Origin: Isochrysis galbana
Taxonomy: Eukaryota > Haptophyta > Isochrysidales > Isochrysidaceae
Direction of reading: 5' to 3'
Assembly: GCA_018136815.1 (NCBI GenBank)
Contig: CM030931.1
Coordinates: 6,240,273-6,304,272, forward strand
DNA length: 64,000 nucleotides
A program made the translations under genes and the position numbers. Shown here piece after piece: positions 21,823 through 32,836 of the stretch (position 1 is the first letter of the stretch; each line of letters starts with the position of its first letter). The notes beneath the pieces were generated by a model that saw only the letters and a program-made list of their open reading frames with translations, did not search any database and was not told the DNA's origin.

Positions 21823-23150
21823 TCAACAGAGAGAGCAAAGAAGGAACCAATTGGCCAGAAGAGAACTCGTCGTCCGAGTGCCGGTGAACATGCCCGCGAA
21901 GTTGGCCACCTTCGAGACGTCCCACTCCGAGAGGTCTTGCGAGAAGCGGCTCGCGCCGGCGAACATCCCTTGCATGCTCGTCACTGTGCTCGTGTCGAGG
22001 CGGAGCTCGTCCCCCTTCCAGAGCGCGGCGCCGCGGAACATGTAGTCCATCGATGTGGCGCTCGAGGTGTCCAAGGACACCGGCGTGTCGGCCGGCATCG
22101 CGCTCGCGCCGTCGAAGAGGGAGGCGAACGAGGTGACTGCGCTCGTCTCGTAGCAGCCACCGGACGCGACCGCGCCGGATGGCACGGTGGCGACATGGTC
22201 CAACGCAGGGGCACACAGCGCGTCCGACGCAAAGAGCTTGATCTCGTTGAGAGAGATATAATCATGTCCCCTGGAGCTAGTCGCCACGATTCGCAGGTAA
22301 GCATGTCTCTCCACATGGACCATGGAGTAGTTGGTAGTTGGTACGTGTTGCGTGGAGGAGTGGTGTGCCTGATGCGTCGAGAAGCAGCGACCAGGATACG
22401 CCATCCTGGCTCCCTAGGAAGGCCAGTCCCTGTGGAGCGCGTGTACTACTGTAGACCTCTACCGTTTTGATCAGCACGGGACGGGGCATCCTCAGCTGTA
22501 TCCACTCGCCGATGTAGCTTGCGTTGGGAGTGGCCGTGGTTATTATCCGCCTAGGGCTTCCATTGGACCAATACCCACCATTATAAGAATCCCACCATGT
22601 TCCGAAGGACCCGTCGAAGACTTTCCAATCCGGGTAGTTTCTGCCGTCGCGTTGTGTGGAGGAGGCCACTTCGTAAAAGCCATCCCCCAATAAGACCTGA
22701 TCCGAGGCGAGCGAGTCGGTCGGGTACAACGCCGTGTACAGCAGCGCGGCGCACCCCGCGTCGGACACGCGCGCGTCGAAGCCGGCGACCTGCGGGTCCC
22801 AGGCGGCGGTCTGCTTGCTCCACGAGGTGTGGATCGCGCACGCGCGCGCCAGGTCACCGTGCGAGGTCGTCGCCAGCTGACTACCGGTGAACATGCCCGC
22901 GAAGTTGGCCACCTTCGAGACGTCCCACGCCGAGAGGTCCTGAGAGAAGCTGCTCGCGCCGGCGAACATCCCTTGTATGCTCGTCACTCGTCACGGTGCC
23001 CGTCTCGAGGTACAGCGGCTCGTTCCAGTGCGCGGCGCCGCGGAACATGTAGTCCATCGATGTGGCGCTCGACGTGTCAAGTGACACCGGCGTATCGGCC
23101 GGCGGCCGGCATCGCGCTTGCACCGTCGAAAAGGAGAAGGCCTGCCTGGA
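21823..23150 (-). pseudogene. BspA-like (DUF285) / discoidin-domain surface protein, frameshifted
   Basis: Read on the minus strand, two BspA-type repeat units (SATSMDYMFRGAA, then MQGMFAG or IQGMFAGA, and FSQDLSAWDVSKVANFAGMF) flank a discoidin-like domain (GEWIQLRMPRPVLIKTVEVY, then GLAFLGSQDGVSWSLL). Such domains occur on secreted adhesive proteins. The frame is broken three times, each at a perfect 7-bp tandem duplication: GGCCGGC at 23097-23110, CTCGTCA at 22980-22993 and GTAGTTG at 22327-22340. The second BspA unit lacks the first two, which proves the insertions. No start codon or signal peptide is seen at the 5' end, and the 3' end runs into unrelated sequence, so it is also truncated. 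Confidence 0.8.
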
Positions 23151-23984
23151 CCCCACACTCCGAACCAGGCCTTATAGGTAGTGTACCAAGGCCGGACTCC
23201 GGAAACCGAAGAAAAGGAATGAAGGATGAAGGGTGAAGGGGGGCAGGGAGGAGGGAAAGAGGAACGAGGTAGAGGGAGGGAAGACAAGGGCGGTGTTCGT
23301 TAACGACGGGAGGACCCGGAAATAGTAGGTGTGTAGCCCAGAATCTTCAGTTTTTTTTTACATCCCAGCCAAGCATGCACAGCTGGCTCCCAGCTGTCCC
23401 AGCTCCCTGCTGGGACAGGCACAGTCCCGCAGGACTAAGGTTATACTTCCACAAGAAGAAAACGCTGACGGGGAGAGAAAGAGAGTGAGAATAATGGCAG
23501 CGTCAGCAGTCGGTGATTTGTTTGGCGGGAGAAAACCCACCTTTTATTTTGGCGCGCTTGAGCGGTACTCCACGAGTACTCTAGCTCTAGGCGAGAAGAG
23601 GGGGAAAGGGGCGAGAGATTGACCTCTCCCTCTCTTCCCTCCTCCCCCCCCCCCCCTTCACCCTCCTCCGCCGGCGTGCGCGAGGGGAGAGGCGGGACCG
23701 GCACTCGCTCGCCTCGCCCGTCTCCCAACTCTCACTCACGCGCTGCACGCCAAGCGCGGCTTAACAGAGGTGCACCTGCACGCTCCATCGCACGGACAGG
23801 CTAGGGCGAGCAGGCGTTCCTGCATATTCAACTTGTAGCTGCCATCCTTTAGTCTGCTGCCACACTCTCCCCCCTTCCGAGCCGCACTGTGCGTGAGGAT
23901 ACATGTGTGAGTGGCTCGCGACTGCACATCCACCGCCCACATCGCTACCGCTACCACTCCTCCTCAGGAGCACCACTGCTGCAC
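23151..23984. other. Region upstream of the DDT/PHD gene
   Basis: Holds a GGAATGAAGG G-rich block at 23195-23285 (also near 31300 and 51820), the AAGGTTATAC core at 23433-23446 and a C run at 23645-23658. No gene supported. Short Ser/Arg frames at 23619-23804 are shadows of the C-rich tract. Confidence 0.5.
23425..23460 (+). repeat. AAGGTTATAC core, copy 2
   Basis: GTCCCGCAGGACTAAGGTTA followed by TACTTCCACAAGAAGAAAA. It shares the core and the downstream CACAA-AAGAAAA pattern with 2890-2920 (reversed) and 33341-33375. It lies about 540 bp 5' of the DDT/PHD start codon. Confidence 0.7.
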
Positions 23985-26900
23985 ATGGCGTCGCGAGCGA
24001 CCAGGGCTTTTAGGACTCCACTGCCTGAAGTTCCCATTTTGACACCATCGTGCCGCACTTCACGGTCATGCAGTGCATCACGCGCTTCGGTGGCGCTTTC
24101 GACTCCCAACCCCGAGAGTGTGCGGCCTCGCAGAAGGCGGCTCAGAAGCGAGACCTTATCCGAAGGGGCGCAGAGCGAGGCGTCTGGCTTCCAAGCAGGG
24201 CAGGGTACTCGGCACAACAACACAAATAGAGGTGACGAGGCTCAAAGCCGGCGCACAGATGTCTTGACCGACGGCCAGGGCAATGTTCGCGAGGGAAATG
24301 TTGGTCGAATCAATTGTGATGATGGGTTGGGAGGTGCCGAGGACTCGCAAGCGGAGTCTGAAGGAGAGCAATTCGAAAGGGATCTCATTGAGGTTGACAA
24401 CGCTGATGCTGAATTGGGGAAATTGGAAGCCAACGCACAGGAGGAAGAGGAGGAGGACGGGAATGAAGGGGAGGCGAGAGAGGAGGAATCCAACGATGAC
24501 GAGACGGAGGCGGCGGCGGTGATTGATGAGGACGAGGACGAGGGCGTGGACGGGTACGAGGTCGAGGTCGAGGATGCGGACGATGACGTAGACGAGGACG
24601 AGGATGGGGATGATGAACAAGCGGAGCTTGCGGAGGAGGAGGAGGAGGAGGAGGAGGAGGAGGAGGAGGAGGAGGAGGAGGAGGAGGAGGAGGAGGAGGA
24701 GGATCGGGATGGCATCCCGATGCTCGTGAGCCCGGCTAGCGAGCCGCGATTCTTCCTCGCGGCCAAGCTGTACACTCCTGCTGAATTAGAAGAGGTTGCA
24801 CATCTCCTCCGCGAGGATGCCCTGGCAGCTTCCAACTTCACAGACGAAGGGGAACTCGAATTGCCTGCGGGCTCCACTTCTCGCATGTACCTGCCTACTG
24901 AGCTGCTCCCCGACTTGCTAACGATCAGCAGCTTCCTCAATTGCTTCAGCCGCCAACTCGATCTTCGGCCGGCACAGGTGAGTATGAACGAGCTCGACGC
25001 TGCTCTAGGTGGACACTTCACCTCGAGGCTCGCAATGCAAGTGCACGTTCCCCTAATGCGCTTGGCGTACGAGGGAGCCGGTGGGGCCCATGCTCTTTCG
25101 AGATCGCACCCAGCGCTGGCCTACACCATGCGTCGATTGACAGCCTTGACATGGCAAGAGGCGCTTGCTGAGACCATGCTCAAGTTTGCTCAAGATCACA
25201 ACGACGACTATGGCGCTGAAACGGCAGTGGTGGTGCAAGGGTTGCGCGCAGCAGAGTACCACGAGCTATCACCCAGACAGCGCGTTGTGGTCATGCGCCT
25301 TCTTACATCCCATGTGATGAGCCTGCCTCAGATCCGCGAAACGCTCGAACGTAGGGGGGAGTGGATAGAGGCGCACGAGTGGGAATGGGAGCCGGCACGT
25401 TTGCTAGGCAAGCTGCAGGGCTGGCCACTCTATCGCCAACTCAGATGGGAGCCACTGGGCCGTGACCGGCACGGTCGAGCGTATTGGCTGTTACACGGTT
25501 CGCTCTGGGTACAAGAGCCGCCGGCAGAAATGCTTAGCTCAGACGACGCCCGGCCCTGTTGTGGCGGCCGGGTGTGGCGATATGAAAGGTTCAATGAAGT
25601 GCAGCATATTGCGAATCGCCTCGCCAAGGGACAAAGTGTGCCCGAACGGCACTTGCATTTTGTGCTAAGCAGGCTGCTGGATCAAGGCGTGATAGAAAGG
25701 GAGCAGGCGGCTCGTGTTGAGGCGGAGGAAGAGATGGAGAGTGCTCCGGACGTCGAGGCGTGCTTTCCTGCCACCGATGCTGTACCTGGGAACCTCATTG
25801 TGTGCTGCTTCACCGGTCGGCGTAATCGTCTCGCTGTATATGACATCATGCGGCACGTTGAAGCGAGCGCTGCAAACAGTAGTGAGGGCAGAATGCCGAG
25901 CCTGGATCTGTGTCGTTATATCCTTTTGCACTTTGCTGCTCAGATGCCAGCACAAGTCCTTGATGCCACTTGGCCGGATCACAAGACGGCCTGGGAGTAT
26001 GGAGTCAAGACAGCCAAGTGCCCACGGGATCTAGGTTCTCTTTTGCTGCAGTTCGAGCAGGCCATTAACCGAGACATTTTTGGAAGGCGTTGGATTCTCC
26101 CAGCATTTTCACCGAACGATGTCTTGCCTGCATTCACAGCAAAGCAACGAGCCAAGGTATCCGGGACGGAGGGAGACGAGGTCGCAGGAACAAGTAGTGG
26201 GCGTGTCGGGCGTGGGAAATCGCGGGGGGGGCGATCGCGAGGTCGCGACCCTGACGCAAGGCGTGCGGAAGAGTTGCGCAAAGCCGTTCTCGAACAGATG
26301 GCTAGGGAAGCGCTCCGACAGCAGAAGGCAGCCCGAGAGGCTCGCCTTGCCGCACGCGCACGTCGTCTATCCGGCCTGCTTCAAGAGGAATCGGCGGATC
26401 CATCCACCACACCCAACCCTGAGAGTATGCCGCCGCAGAAGGAAAGCAACGGGCAAGCCCCCAACGCAGCGGTGTGCATAGACAACGAGAGAGCGCGCGA
26501 TGATGTTACCGATACTCGTGGGAAAGAGCGTGACACGAGCCCAGCTGAAACGGCATCGCAGTTTGGCTCGGCAACTCAACAGGATGATACCGTCGTGGCC
26601 GTGCTGGCTGATAAGCCGCACGCCAAGGATGCCGTGAGCATGGGACGACGGAGCAGTAGGATGGCGAAAGCTGGAAGCTCACCGGCCGCGGGCAAGGAGT
26701 ATTCGGCTGACCAAGAAGAGAGCTCCTCCTCGGCGAGCGACTGCTCGGAGGCGCCAGACCTTGAAGCCGTCGAGCAAATCACCTGTCGGTCATGCGGTGG
26801 TGGTGAGGATGAGGCACATCTTTTGATGTGCGATGGCTGCGACAAAGCTTGGCACACGTACTGCGCGCGCCCTGAGCTTGATTGCGTGCCAGATGGAGAC

Positions 26901-29868
26901 TGGCATTGCCAGGTGTGTCAACTGGAACGGAAGCTCAAGGAGCGGTTGGGAGACGTGGCAAGTAGCGCTCCCGTGCACGAGGAATTGGCATGGCCGTCGC
27001 ACACCTCATGTGAGTTGTGGCGCGTGAAGGTTCGTCTGGCGCGTACTTCTAACCAGCTCTTTGTGCACCTGAAAGAAATTTCGGAAGCCCTAGACAAGGT
27101 GCGAATCCGTGGGCTTCTTGAGGCAAGCCTCGATTGGCAACGGCAGGATAAGGCAGCGCGGCGACAGCGGCTCGAAGACATGAAGGCAAGCGCTAGTCAA
27201 TCGAGGCGTGAGGCCCGGGAACAGCGCGAAGTTCGCGCTGTCCTCGAAATTTTGCTGGGCCAAGTAGAGCGCCAGGGGATCCGAGAAGCGAAGCGTGCTG
27301 CAAAGCAGCAAGAGAAAGCGCTGCGCCACCAAGCTCAGGAAGCTGCGAGGCAGGCCGCGCTTGCCGCTAGAGAAGAACAACGTCAAGCTAGAGAAGCTGA
27401 AAAGGCTGAGCGAATACGTGCCAAGGAGATGGCCAAAGAGCTTAGACGTCAGACGCTCCTTCGCGCGCAACAGGCTGCCCTTGAAGAGAGGGAGGCGAGC
27501 CGTCGGGAGAGGGAAGCTGCGCGAGAGCAGCGTCTAACCGCCCGCATTGAGGCGGAAACCAGCAAATGCGTCGAGCGGCTCATACAGCGTCTTGAAAAAA
27601 ACGCCGAAATGGGAGAACTTTATTGTGTATGCCGAAAGCCATACAACGCAACGTGGTTCTACATCTCGTGCGAAATCTGCCAAGAATGGTTTCACGGCAA
27701 ATGCGTAAAGATCACACCACGCGCCGCACAGGACATTTCGGAGTATATCTGCGAGAAATGTACGGCATCGACAGGAAGAAAGACGGTATGGAAGGGGCCG
27801 AGCGCCGAGGAGATCTCGAGAGATATGTCGCGCCGAGATGGCTCTGCGCGCGCGTCTGATTTTTCCCTTCTAGGGTCGAATAATTTGGCTTTGCAATGCT
27901 CGTCAAAGAAGCTGAGCTTGCCAGGGTTGTCCAGCAAGCTGAGCTTGCCAGGATTCTCCACTACACTCAGCTTGCCAGCATCGTCGACGCAGAGTGCCCC
28001 GCCCTCGAGAAAGAGTCCAGCTTTGTCGGGCCCGTTCAAGAAGTACCCGAAGGTGAGGCTCGTGATCGCAGTCCCGGAGGGAAAGAGTCTGCCATCACAA
28101 TTGCCGGTGCCCTTGGACGAGAATCTTGAGCCCATTTACCCGAAGGTCAAAATCACCTTCAAGGTCCCGAAGGGGCGCAGATGGACGCCACGAAAAGGAA
28201 CCGGCGGCATGAAAGTGGACATGGTGCCCTCACCACCATGTTCACCACCGGCTTCGCGCCCGCCCTTGCCGCGGCATCCATCGCATTCTTGCTTGCCGCC
28301 GTCGCAGCACGTCGTGGGCGATTGTGGAACTGAGAATTTCGTCCCTTATGAGAGACGTTGCGAGTACACGTTGTGCTCAAAGGCCGCTGGAGTAGAGACC
28401 ACCGGGGTCGTGACACTCACGCGAGCAGGGCTTTCCGCTCCCCCATCCGGTCCTCAACCTGATGAGGCGGTGTTCTGTTCTTCACATAATCAGGGAGCCC
28501 TATCGACCAATGGTGCATGTCGATCGAAGGTGGATGCATGTGTTGCTGGGGACGCTCGTAGCCTTTGGCAGGTACGCTTCCTGCATGCATGCGAGACCAC
28601 TGCGGCTTGGTCATTGATTCCGAGCCAGATCGTATCACCACATTACGCTTGTGCATTCTCTCTCACCAGCCAAATGTAGGTAGTGAGGTGGAGGTTTGCC
28701 TGCCCGATGACGGCATGGAAGGATCATGGTACGCAGCGAAGGCTCTGGAACTAAGGACGGATAGCAACCAGTACGTCGAGGTGCGCATTTGTGTACACGG
28801 ATTGCTGTGCGACACCGATGGCGAAATGGACCCGACACACAGAGACCTGACGGTGAGTTGCGCACGGTAGCTCTACCTATGTTGCCGTTGCTAGCATTCA
28901 CCCCAATGAAATTCGTTCTTCATATTTCGCACTGCCTCCGTTTGCTGTTTCTTAGCCAACTCTCTTTTCTCTTGTAGGAATGGCACCCGGTGGCACGGTT
29001 GCGCCCCACTCCGCCTCCAACCCCTGCCGACTTCCTTGACCAATTGAAGGCGGGGAGTCTAGCAGAACTCTGGTCGCACGAGGGATGGTGGCAGGTTACT
29101 ATCGTACAAGAGCCATCTCCCACCGCATGCCCCCTCGTGTGGGAGCTCTCATCTGTTGACTTCGGGAATCTGCAACGAATGGAGGCACCCCGTCTTCGGC
29201 CTAGCTGGCAATGGCATCCTGAGCGGCGCTTGGAGCACAGCTGGAGCATGTGTGAAAAGGCCTCTTTGCCACGCGGGAGACGTCCGGCGAAACGCAAGCA
29301 CAGTGAGTTACAGCCCGGGGTGAAGGAGATGGAGGAGGAGGAGATGGCACGCCGAACCAAGAAGCTGCTCGAGCAATTTGCCCCCGGTTCAATTGTTGAA
29401 GTACAGGGCGCTGAAGATGGCTTTTTCGGATCTTGGTATTCTGCACAAGTCCTCGAGGCTAAGGAGGCACGGTCAATTATAAAACTGCGCGTAAGCTATC
29501 AGGCCTTTCGGGAGGAGGACGGATCGACGTGGGAGGATTGGGTCGAATTGAATCAGGTTCGCCCTCTCCCACCGCAGCATAAGCACGACTTCTTGCGTCA
29601 CCTTCCTGTGAGCGCGCCTCTTGAAGTTCTCTGCAAAGAAGGCTGGTGGGAGGTGGTCTACAGTGGTGTCAATGGATCAAAATACAAAGTTGTCGCTCCG
29701 CTCTACGACGTGCATCACACTGTGACCGAGACGCAGTTACGCCCAGCATGGCTATGGCTTGCAGACACATACACATGGGACGTTAAGCTCAAGCCGAGTG
29801 CGAGCCCACCTCCTGCTCGAGTCACTCTACCGAAAGCGCACAAAGCATTCAGGGCCAAGCCCGCATGA
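23985..29868 (+). CDS. DDT/WHIM - PHD - PHD - Agenet chromatin factor (ISWI-accessory-like)
   Basis: Three exons, 23985-28571, 28670-28852 and 28978-29868. Both introns are phase 0 (98 bp, GTACGC to CACCAG; 125 bp, GTGAGT to TTGTAG). The product has 1886 residues. Order: acidic N-terminus with a pure Glu run (about 215-239, encoded by a (GAG)n tract at 24636-24701); DDT domain (about 253-330, FFLAAKLYTPAELEEVAHLL); WHIM-like helices ending in LRWEPLGRDRHGRAYWLL (to about 515); PHD1 (about 932-980, CRSCGGGEDEAHLLMCDGCD); a long Arg/Ala/Glu coiled coil; PHD2 (about 1211-1259, CVCRKPYNATWFYISCEICQ), resembling H3K4me3 readers; a threefold KLSLPG repeat; and two pairs of Agenet/Tudor-like units (from about 1532, VGSEVEVCLPDDGMEGSWYA). 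Relatives (BPTF, ACF1, BAZ types) partner ISWI remodellers. Histone reading is inferred from family. The ATG at 23985 is the first in frame. Confidence 0.92.
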
Positions 29869-30049
29869 GTTTTTAAGATTTAGGCACCATTATAACATTG
29901 CTTTACACGCCCTCTCTAGTGCTTTCGAGTGCGCCTATTTGACACTTGAGACCAGTTGTTGGTACTGATACTGAGCACACACCATACTAGCTTGAGGAGA
30001 TGGATGTCACGTCTTACCGTAACCCGCCATTCCTCACTAGACGCAGCTA
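29869..30049. other. 3' flank of the DDT/PHD gene
   Basis: Short AT-richer stretch before the dispersed repeat. No feature recognised. Confidence 0.4.
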
Positions 30050-30835
30050 AAGTTCATTATAAAAACCTTTTAATATTCTTACCGCACTCGCGGCGAATGG
30101 AACCACTACACACTACAAGTAGCAAGTAGCATACTCTCTACACCCCCATTCCCCGGCCCTTCTCCCCCCGCCATCAGGCGGCTCCCCCCGTTCACTACTA
30201 GGGGGATTGGGGTGGAGGGCTTAGATATGGTCCGGTGGCCCGCGCCCCCCCCCGGTGATCTTTCCCCCCCTTCCTCCTGTGTCTCCGAGTGGGCGGCCGA
30301 CTCTGTCTCGTCTTATCCTGTAAACAGGCGCGAGACTTACCGATTTTCCGGTGGGCGGAGCTCTCGCTCGCGCCCACCCCCTTCTCCGCTCTCTCTCTCC
30401 CCTCTCCTGCGGCACGCGCGATGGCGCGCCTGCGGCAGGCCTCCAGCTGCCCTCTGGCGGCCCCTGGAGGCTCCTGGAGGCCAGCTCAGGGGGCAGAGGA
30501 TGCTGGGGCTGGGCCCTGGCCTCCCCTGCCTCTCCCTCGCTGGCGCTCCCGAGCCTCTGGGACCCCCACGCTGCACCTGTCTGCCTGTCGACAGGGGGGG
30601 AGGGGGGGTTGGAGCATTGGGCTGGTCACGAGGGGCCAGGATGGGCGAATGAGGCGAGCCTGTGGGGAAGGAAGTGGGTCAGTAGGGCAGTGGCCTCCTG
30701 GCAAGCCATCAGGCATGCCAGGAGGATGGGTGGTTCCTCCCCCATGGCAGGGGAGGAGTGGAGAGAGGGGGGGGCTCGTGCCCCCCCATGGGTCAACCAA
30801 GTATAAACTTAGTTATGCTAAAGTTCATTATAAGT
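30050..30835 (+). repeat. Long dispersed repeat, full copy
   Basis: Begins near CCTTTTAATATTCT, contains TTAGATATGGTCCGGTGG at 30221-30238 and a GC-rich body, and ends at the hairpin GGGGGGGCTCGTGCCCCCCC followed by a TATAAACTTAGTTATG stretch. The inverted copy is at 4780-5550. The left part alone recurs at 50915-51094. The ATTCATTATAA-like flank is repeated on both sides (AAAGTTCATTATAA near 30049 and 30820), so the unit may be bounded by a direct repeat of about 14 bp. Confidence 0.8.
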
Positions 30836-31354
30836 TGGTTCAAAAGGGGAGGCGCCTCGAGCCCTCCCCCCAAGATCCAACTCCCCTCCGGGGGGGCCGT
30901 CGGTCACCCTTAGACTCCCCGGGGAGATTTGATCCGCCATGTTGTGCTCGACACGACCTTGCAGTGCGAGTGACGATCCCAGCCGACCCACGGCGTCGAC
31001 GGTTCCAAGCATAGCTGATAGCTGAAGCTTGGGGTTTGGAGTTGGAGGCATTCGATGTGGATTTCTTGCTGCTTGCCACCCTTGAACGGTCCAGTCTTCG
31101 CGGATCTAGCCGGGGCTATGACTGGAGCTGTTGTGTGTGGTTTTGTTATGTGCGATCCAGATTGGACCGTTTGCGAGAGCGCGTGGCATGCTCGACAGCC
31201 GATGGGTCGAAGGAAAAAAAAAAGATCTGAAGGTTCAGGGCTCCACACCTAACGCTAGACAGCGCATACCACTGCTACTGCACATCAGCCAGCGCCCTTA
31301 TTTCCCTTTCTCCGCCCCCTTGCCTTCCCCCCCTCATTCCTTTGTCTTTGGTAG
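30836..31354. other. Repeat-flanked region without a supported gene
   Basis: No motif found in frames on either strand. GCCGATGGGTCGAAG occurs twice (about 31199 and 31354), and a C/T block at 31290-31345 matches other dispersed blocks. Confidence 0.35.
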
Positions 31355-31994
31355 CCGATGGGTCGAAGAAAAGATTTTCAACGAATTTGTCGAGTTTATT
31401 CGTTGCGTGATGTTGCACCCTTGAGCGTCGTCAACCCACATGTGAAAGACAATGGTTTGGGTCTAGAAAGACACTAGACACTAAAGAAACTGTTTTTGAC
31501 CTTTGCAAGAAAGACGGTGAAAGACAGGGCTAAAGACGGGGGGGGGGAGGCGGGGGAGGCTCTACTACTACTAGTAGAAGAGAGACTAGTAGTATGTAGT
31601 ATGTACTATACTAGTATATAATGGCTCTACTAGTAGGACTAGGTGGTAGTAGTAGCAGGCGTAGGAAAAAAAAACTTCTTAATATTCTCGCCGCGCGCGC
31701 GACTACGCACCCTTATTGTGCTGCCCCGCCCGCTACTCTCATCTCCCCCACCACCTGCCTTGCGGCTCGTCCCTTGTGCACTACCTAGGGGCTGGGTGTT
31801 TGGGGTTTCCTGTAGCAGGCGGTGTGTTCCGATCCCCGATAGGTTGTCCACTCCTTCCTCCTGCGCCATCGGGCTATCGGTTTCCATGTTTCCTTGTTGA
31901 GTCCGTGAGGTGGGCGGTTAAATCGCGGGGAGTGTTGAGGGCGGGGGGCGGGTAGGCGGGTGAGACGTGGGGCGCGGCTTTGTGCTGTGCGCGG

Positions 31995-32615
31995 TTAGGC
32001 GAGTCTATCCATTATGCGGAGCGCTTGCGCTACCGCGGACAGGTTCATGCCCAGCGTTAGCGTGCCTTTGTCGTTTATCGTAAAGACGGGGGCGCATAGT
32101 TCTCGCGGGGTCTTGAGCTTGGGTTTTCTTCCCTGGGAGGCTTTTCTGGTGCGTGCGGCCGAGGGTCTCTCCAGGGGTATGAGGCCTCTGGCGAGTACTG
32201 TGAATCTGCTCAGGGTCTTTTCGATGACCGGCACGTGGTGGAAGGTATAGTTGTCAAATTCTGCTTTGTAGAAGTCACCTATTATGTACCTCCATGCTAT
32301 GAGGTAGAGAGCTTTGAGGCTGTCGGGTGTTGGGGTGTTCGGGTATACGAACAGTCTGTCCTTGAGTCTCTGGACCGTCGATCTGTTTCTATCAGGCGTG
32401 TAGCCTGTCACAGCTTCTAAGGTCAGGAAAATTTGTTGTGTGGAAGGGCATCTGGCCAGGTGTGTCGAATTTTCGCGGTGTTTACCGCAAAGTCTGCATC
32501 TCGTGGTGGTTGCCGTGGCGAACCGGTTTCGTGTGCCTAGCCTTCTGTGGGTGATGTGCTTGAAGTGGGGGTGCTTATCCGTGTGTTTTAGCATGGGGTG
32601 TCTCAAATCTCGCGA
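31995..32615 (-). pseudogene. Reverse-transcriptase C-terminal zinc-knuckle relic
   Basis: A minus-strand frame of just over 200 residues reads DLRHPMLKHTDKHPHFKHIT, then contains CRLCGKHRENSTHLARC (C-x2-C-x8-H-x3-C), the zinc-binding pattern found downstream of non-LTR reverse transcriptases. The frame has a stop a few codons upstream of this block and no reverse transcriptase core, so it is a truncated relic. It lies inside the hAT-like insertion. Confidence 0.55.
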
Positions 32616-32836
32616 CGTTCATTCCCAAGATACTCATGAGGGAGAGAGCTCTTGTGAAGGCAGAGATGGAAGGACACTTCTTTTCGATCACCTTTGATGG
32701 GACGACGCGCTTGGGCGAGATCATCAATGTTTGCGCACGCTTCGTCCCAAAGGATTTCAAGTTTGTTGGCAATCGTTTACTGGCTGTTCGAACAGCTGCG
32801 AAGCATATGGATCGGGTACATCGCTACAATGCACAA
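32600..32836 (+). pseudogene. hAT-type transposase relic
   Basis: The + frame reads LATFIPKILMRERALVKAEM, then FFSITFDGTTRLGEIINVCARFV and NRLLAVRTAAKHMD. The FDGTT block and following RFV resemble the start of the catalytic region of hAT-like transposases. It is only about 75 residues long and then enters simple sequence. It abuts the RT relic at about 32606. Confidence 0.55.

Noticed and set aside
24242..25021. 259-residue Ser-rich minus-strand frame
   Set aside because: Antisense of the Glu/Asp-rich (GAG)n segment of the DDT/PHD gene.
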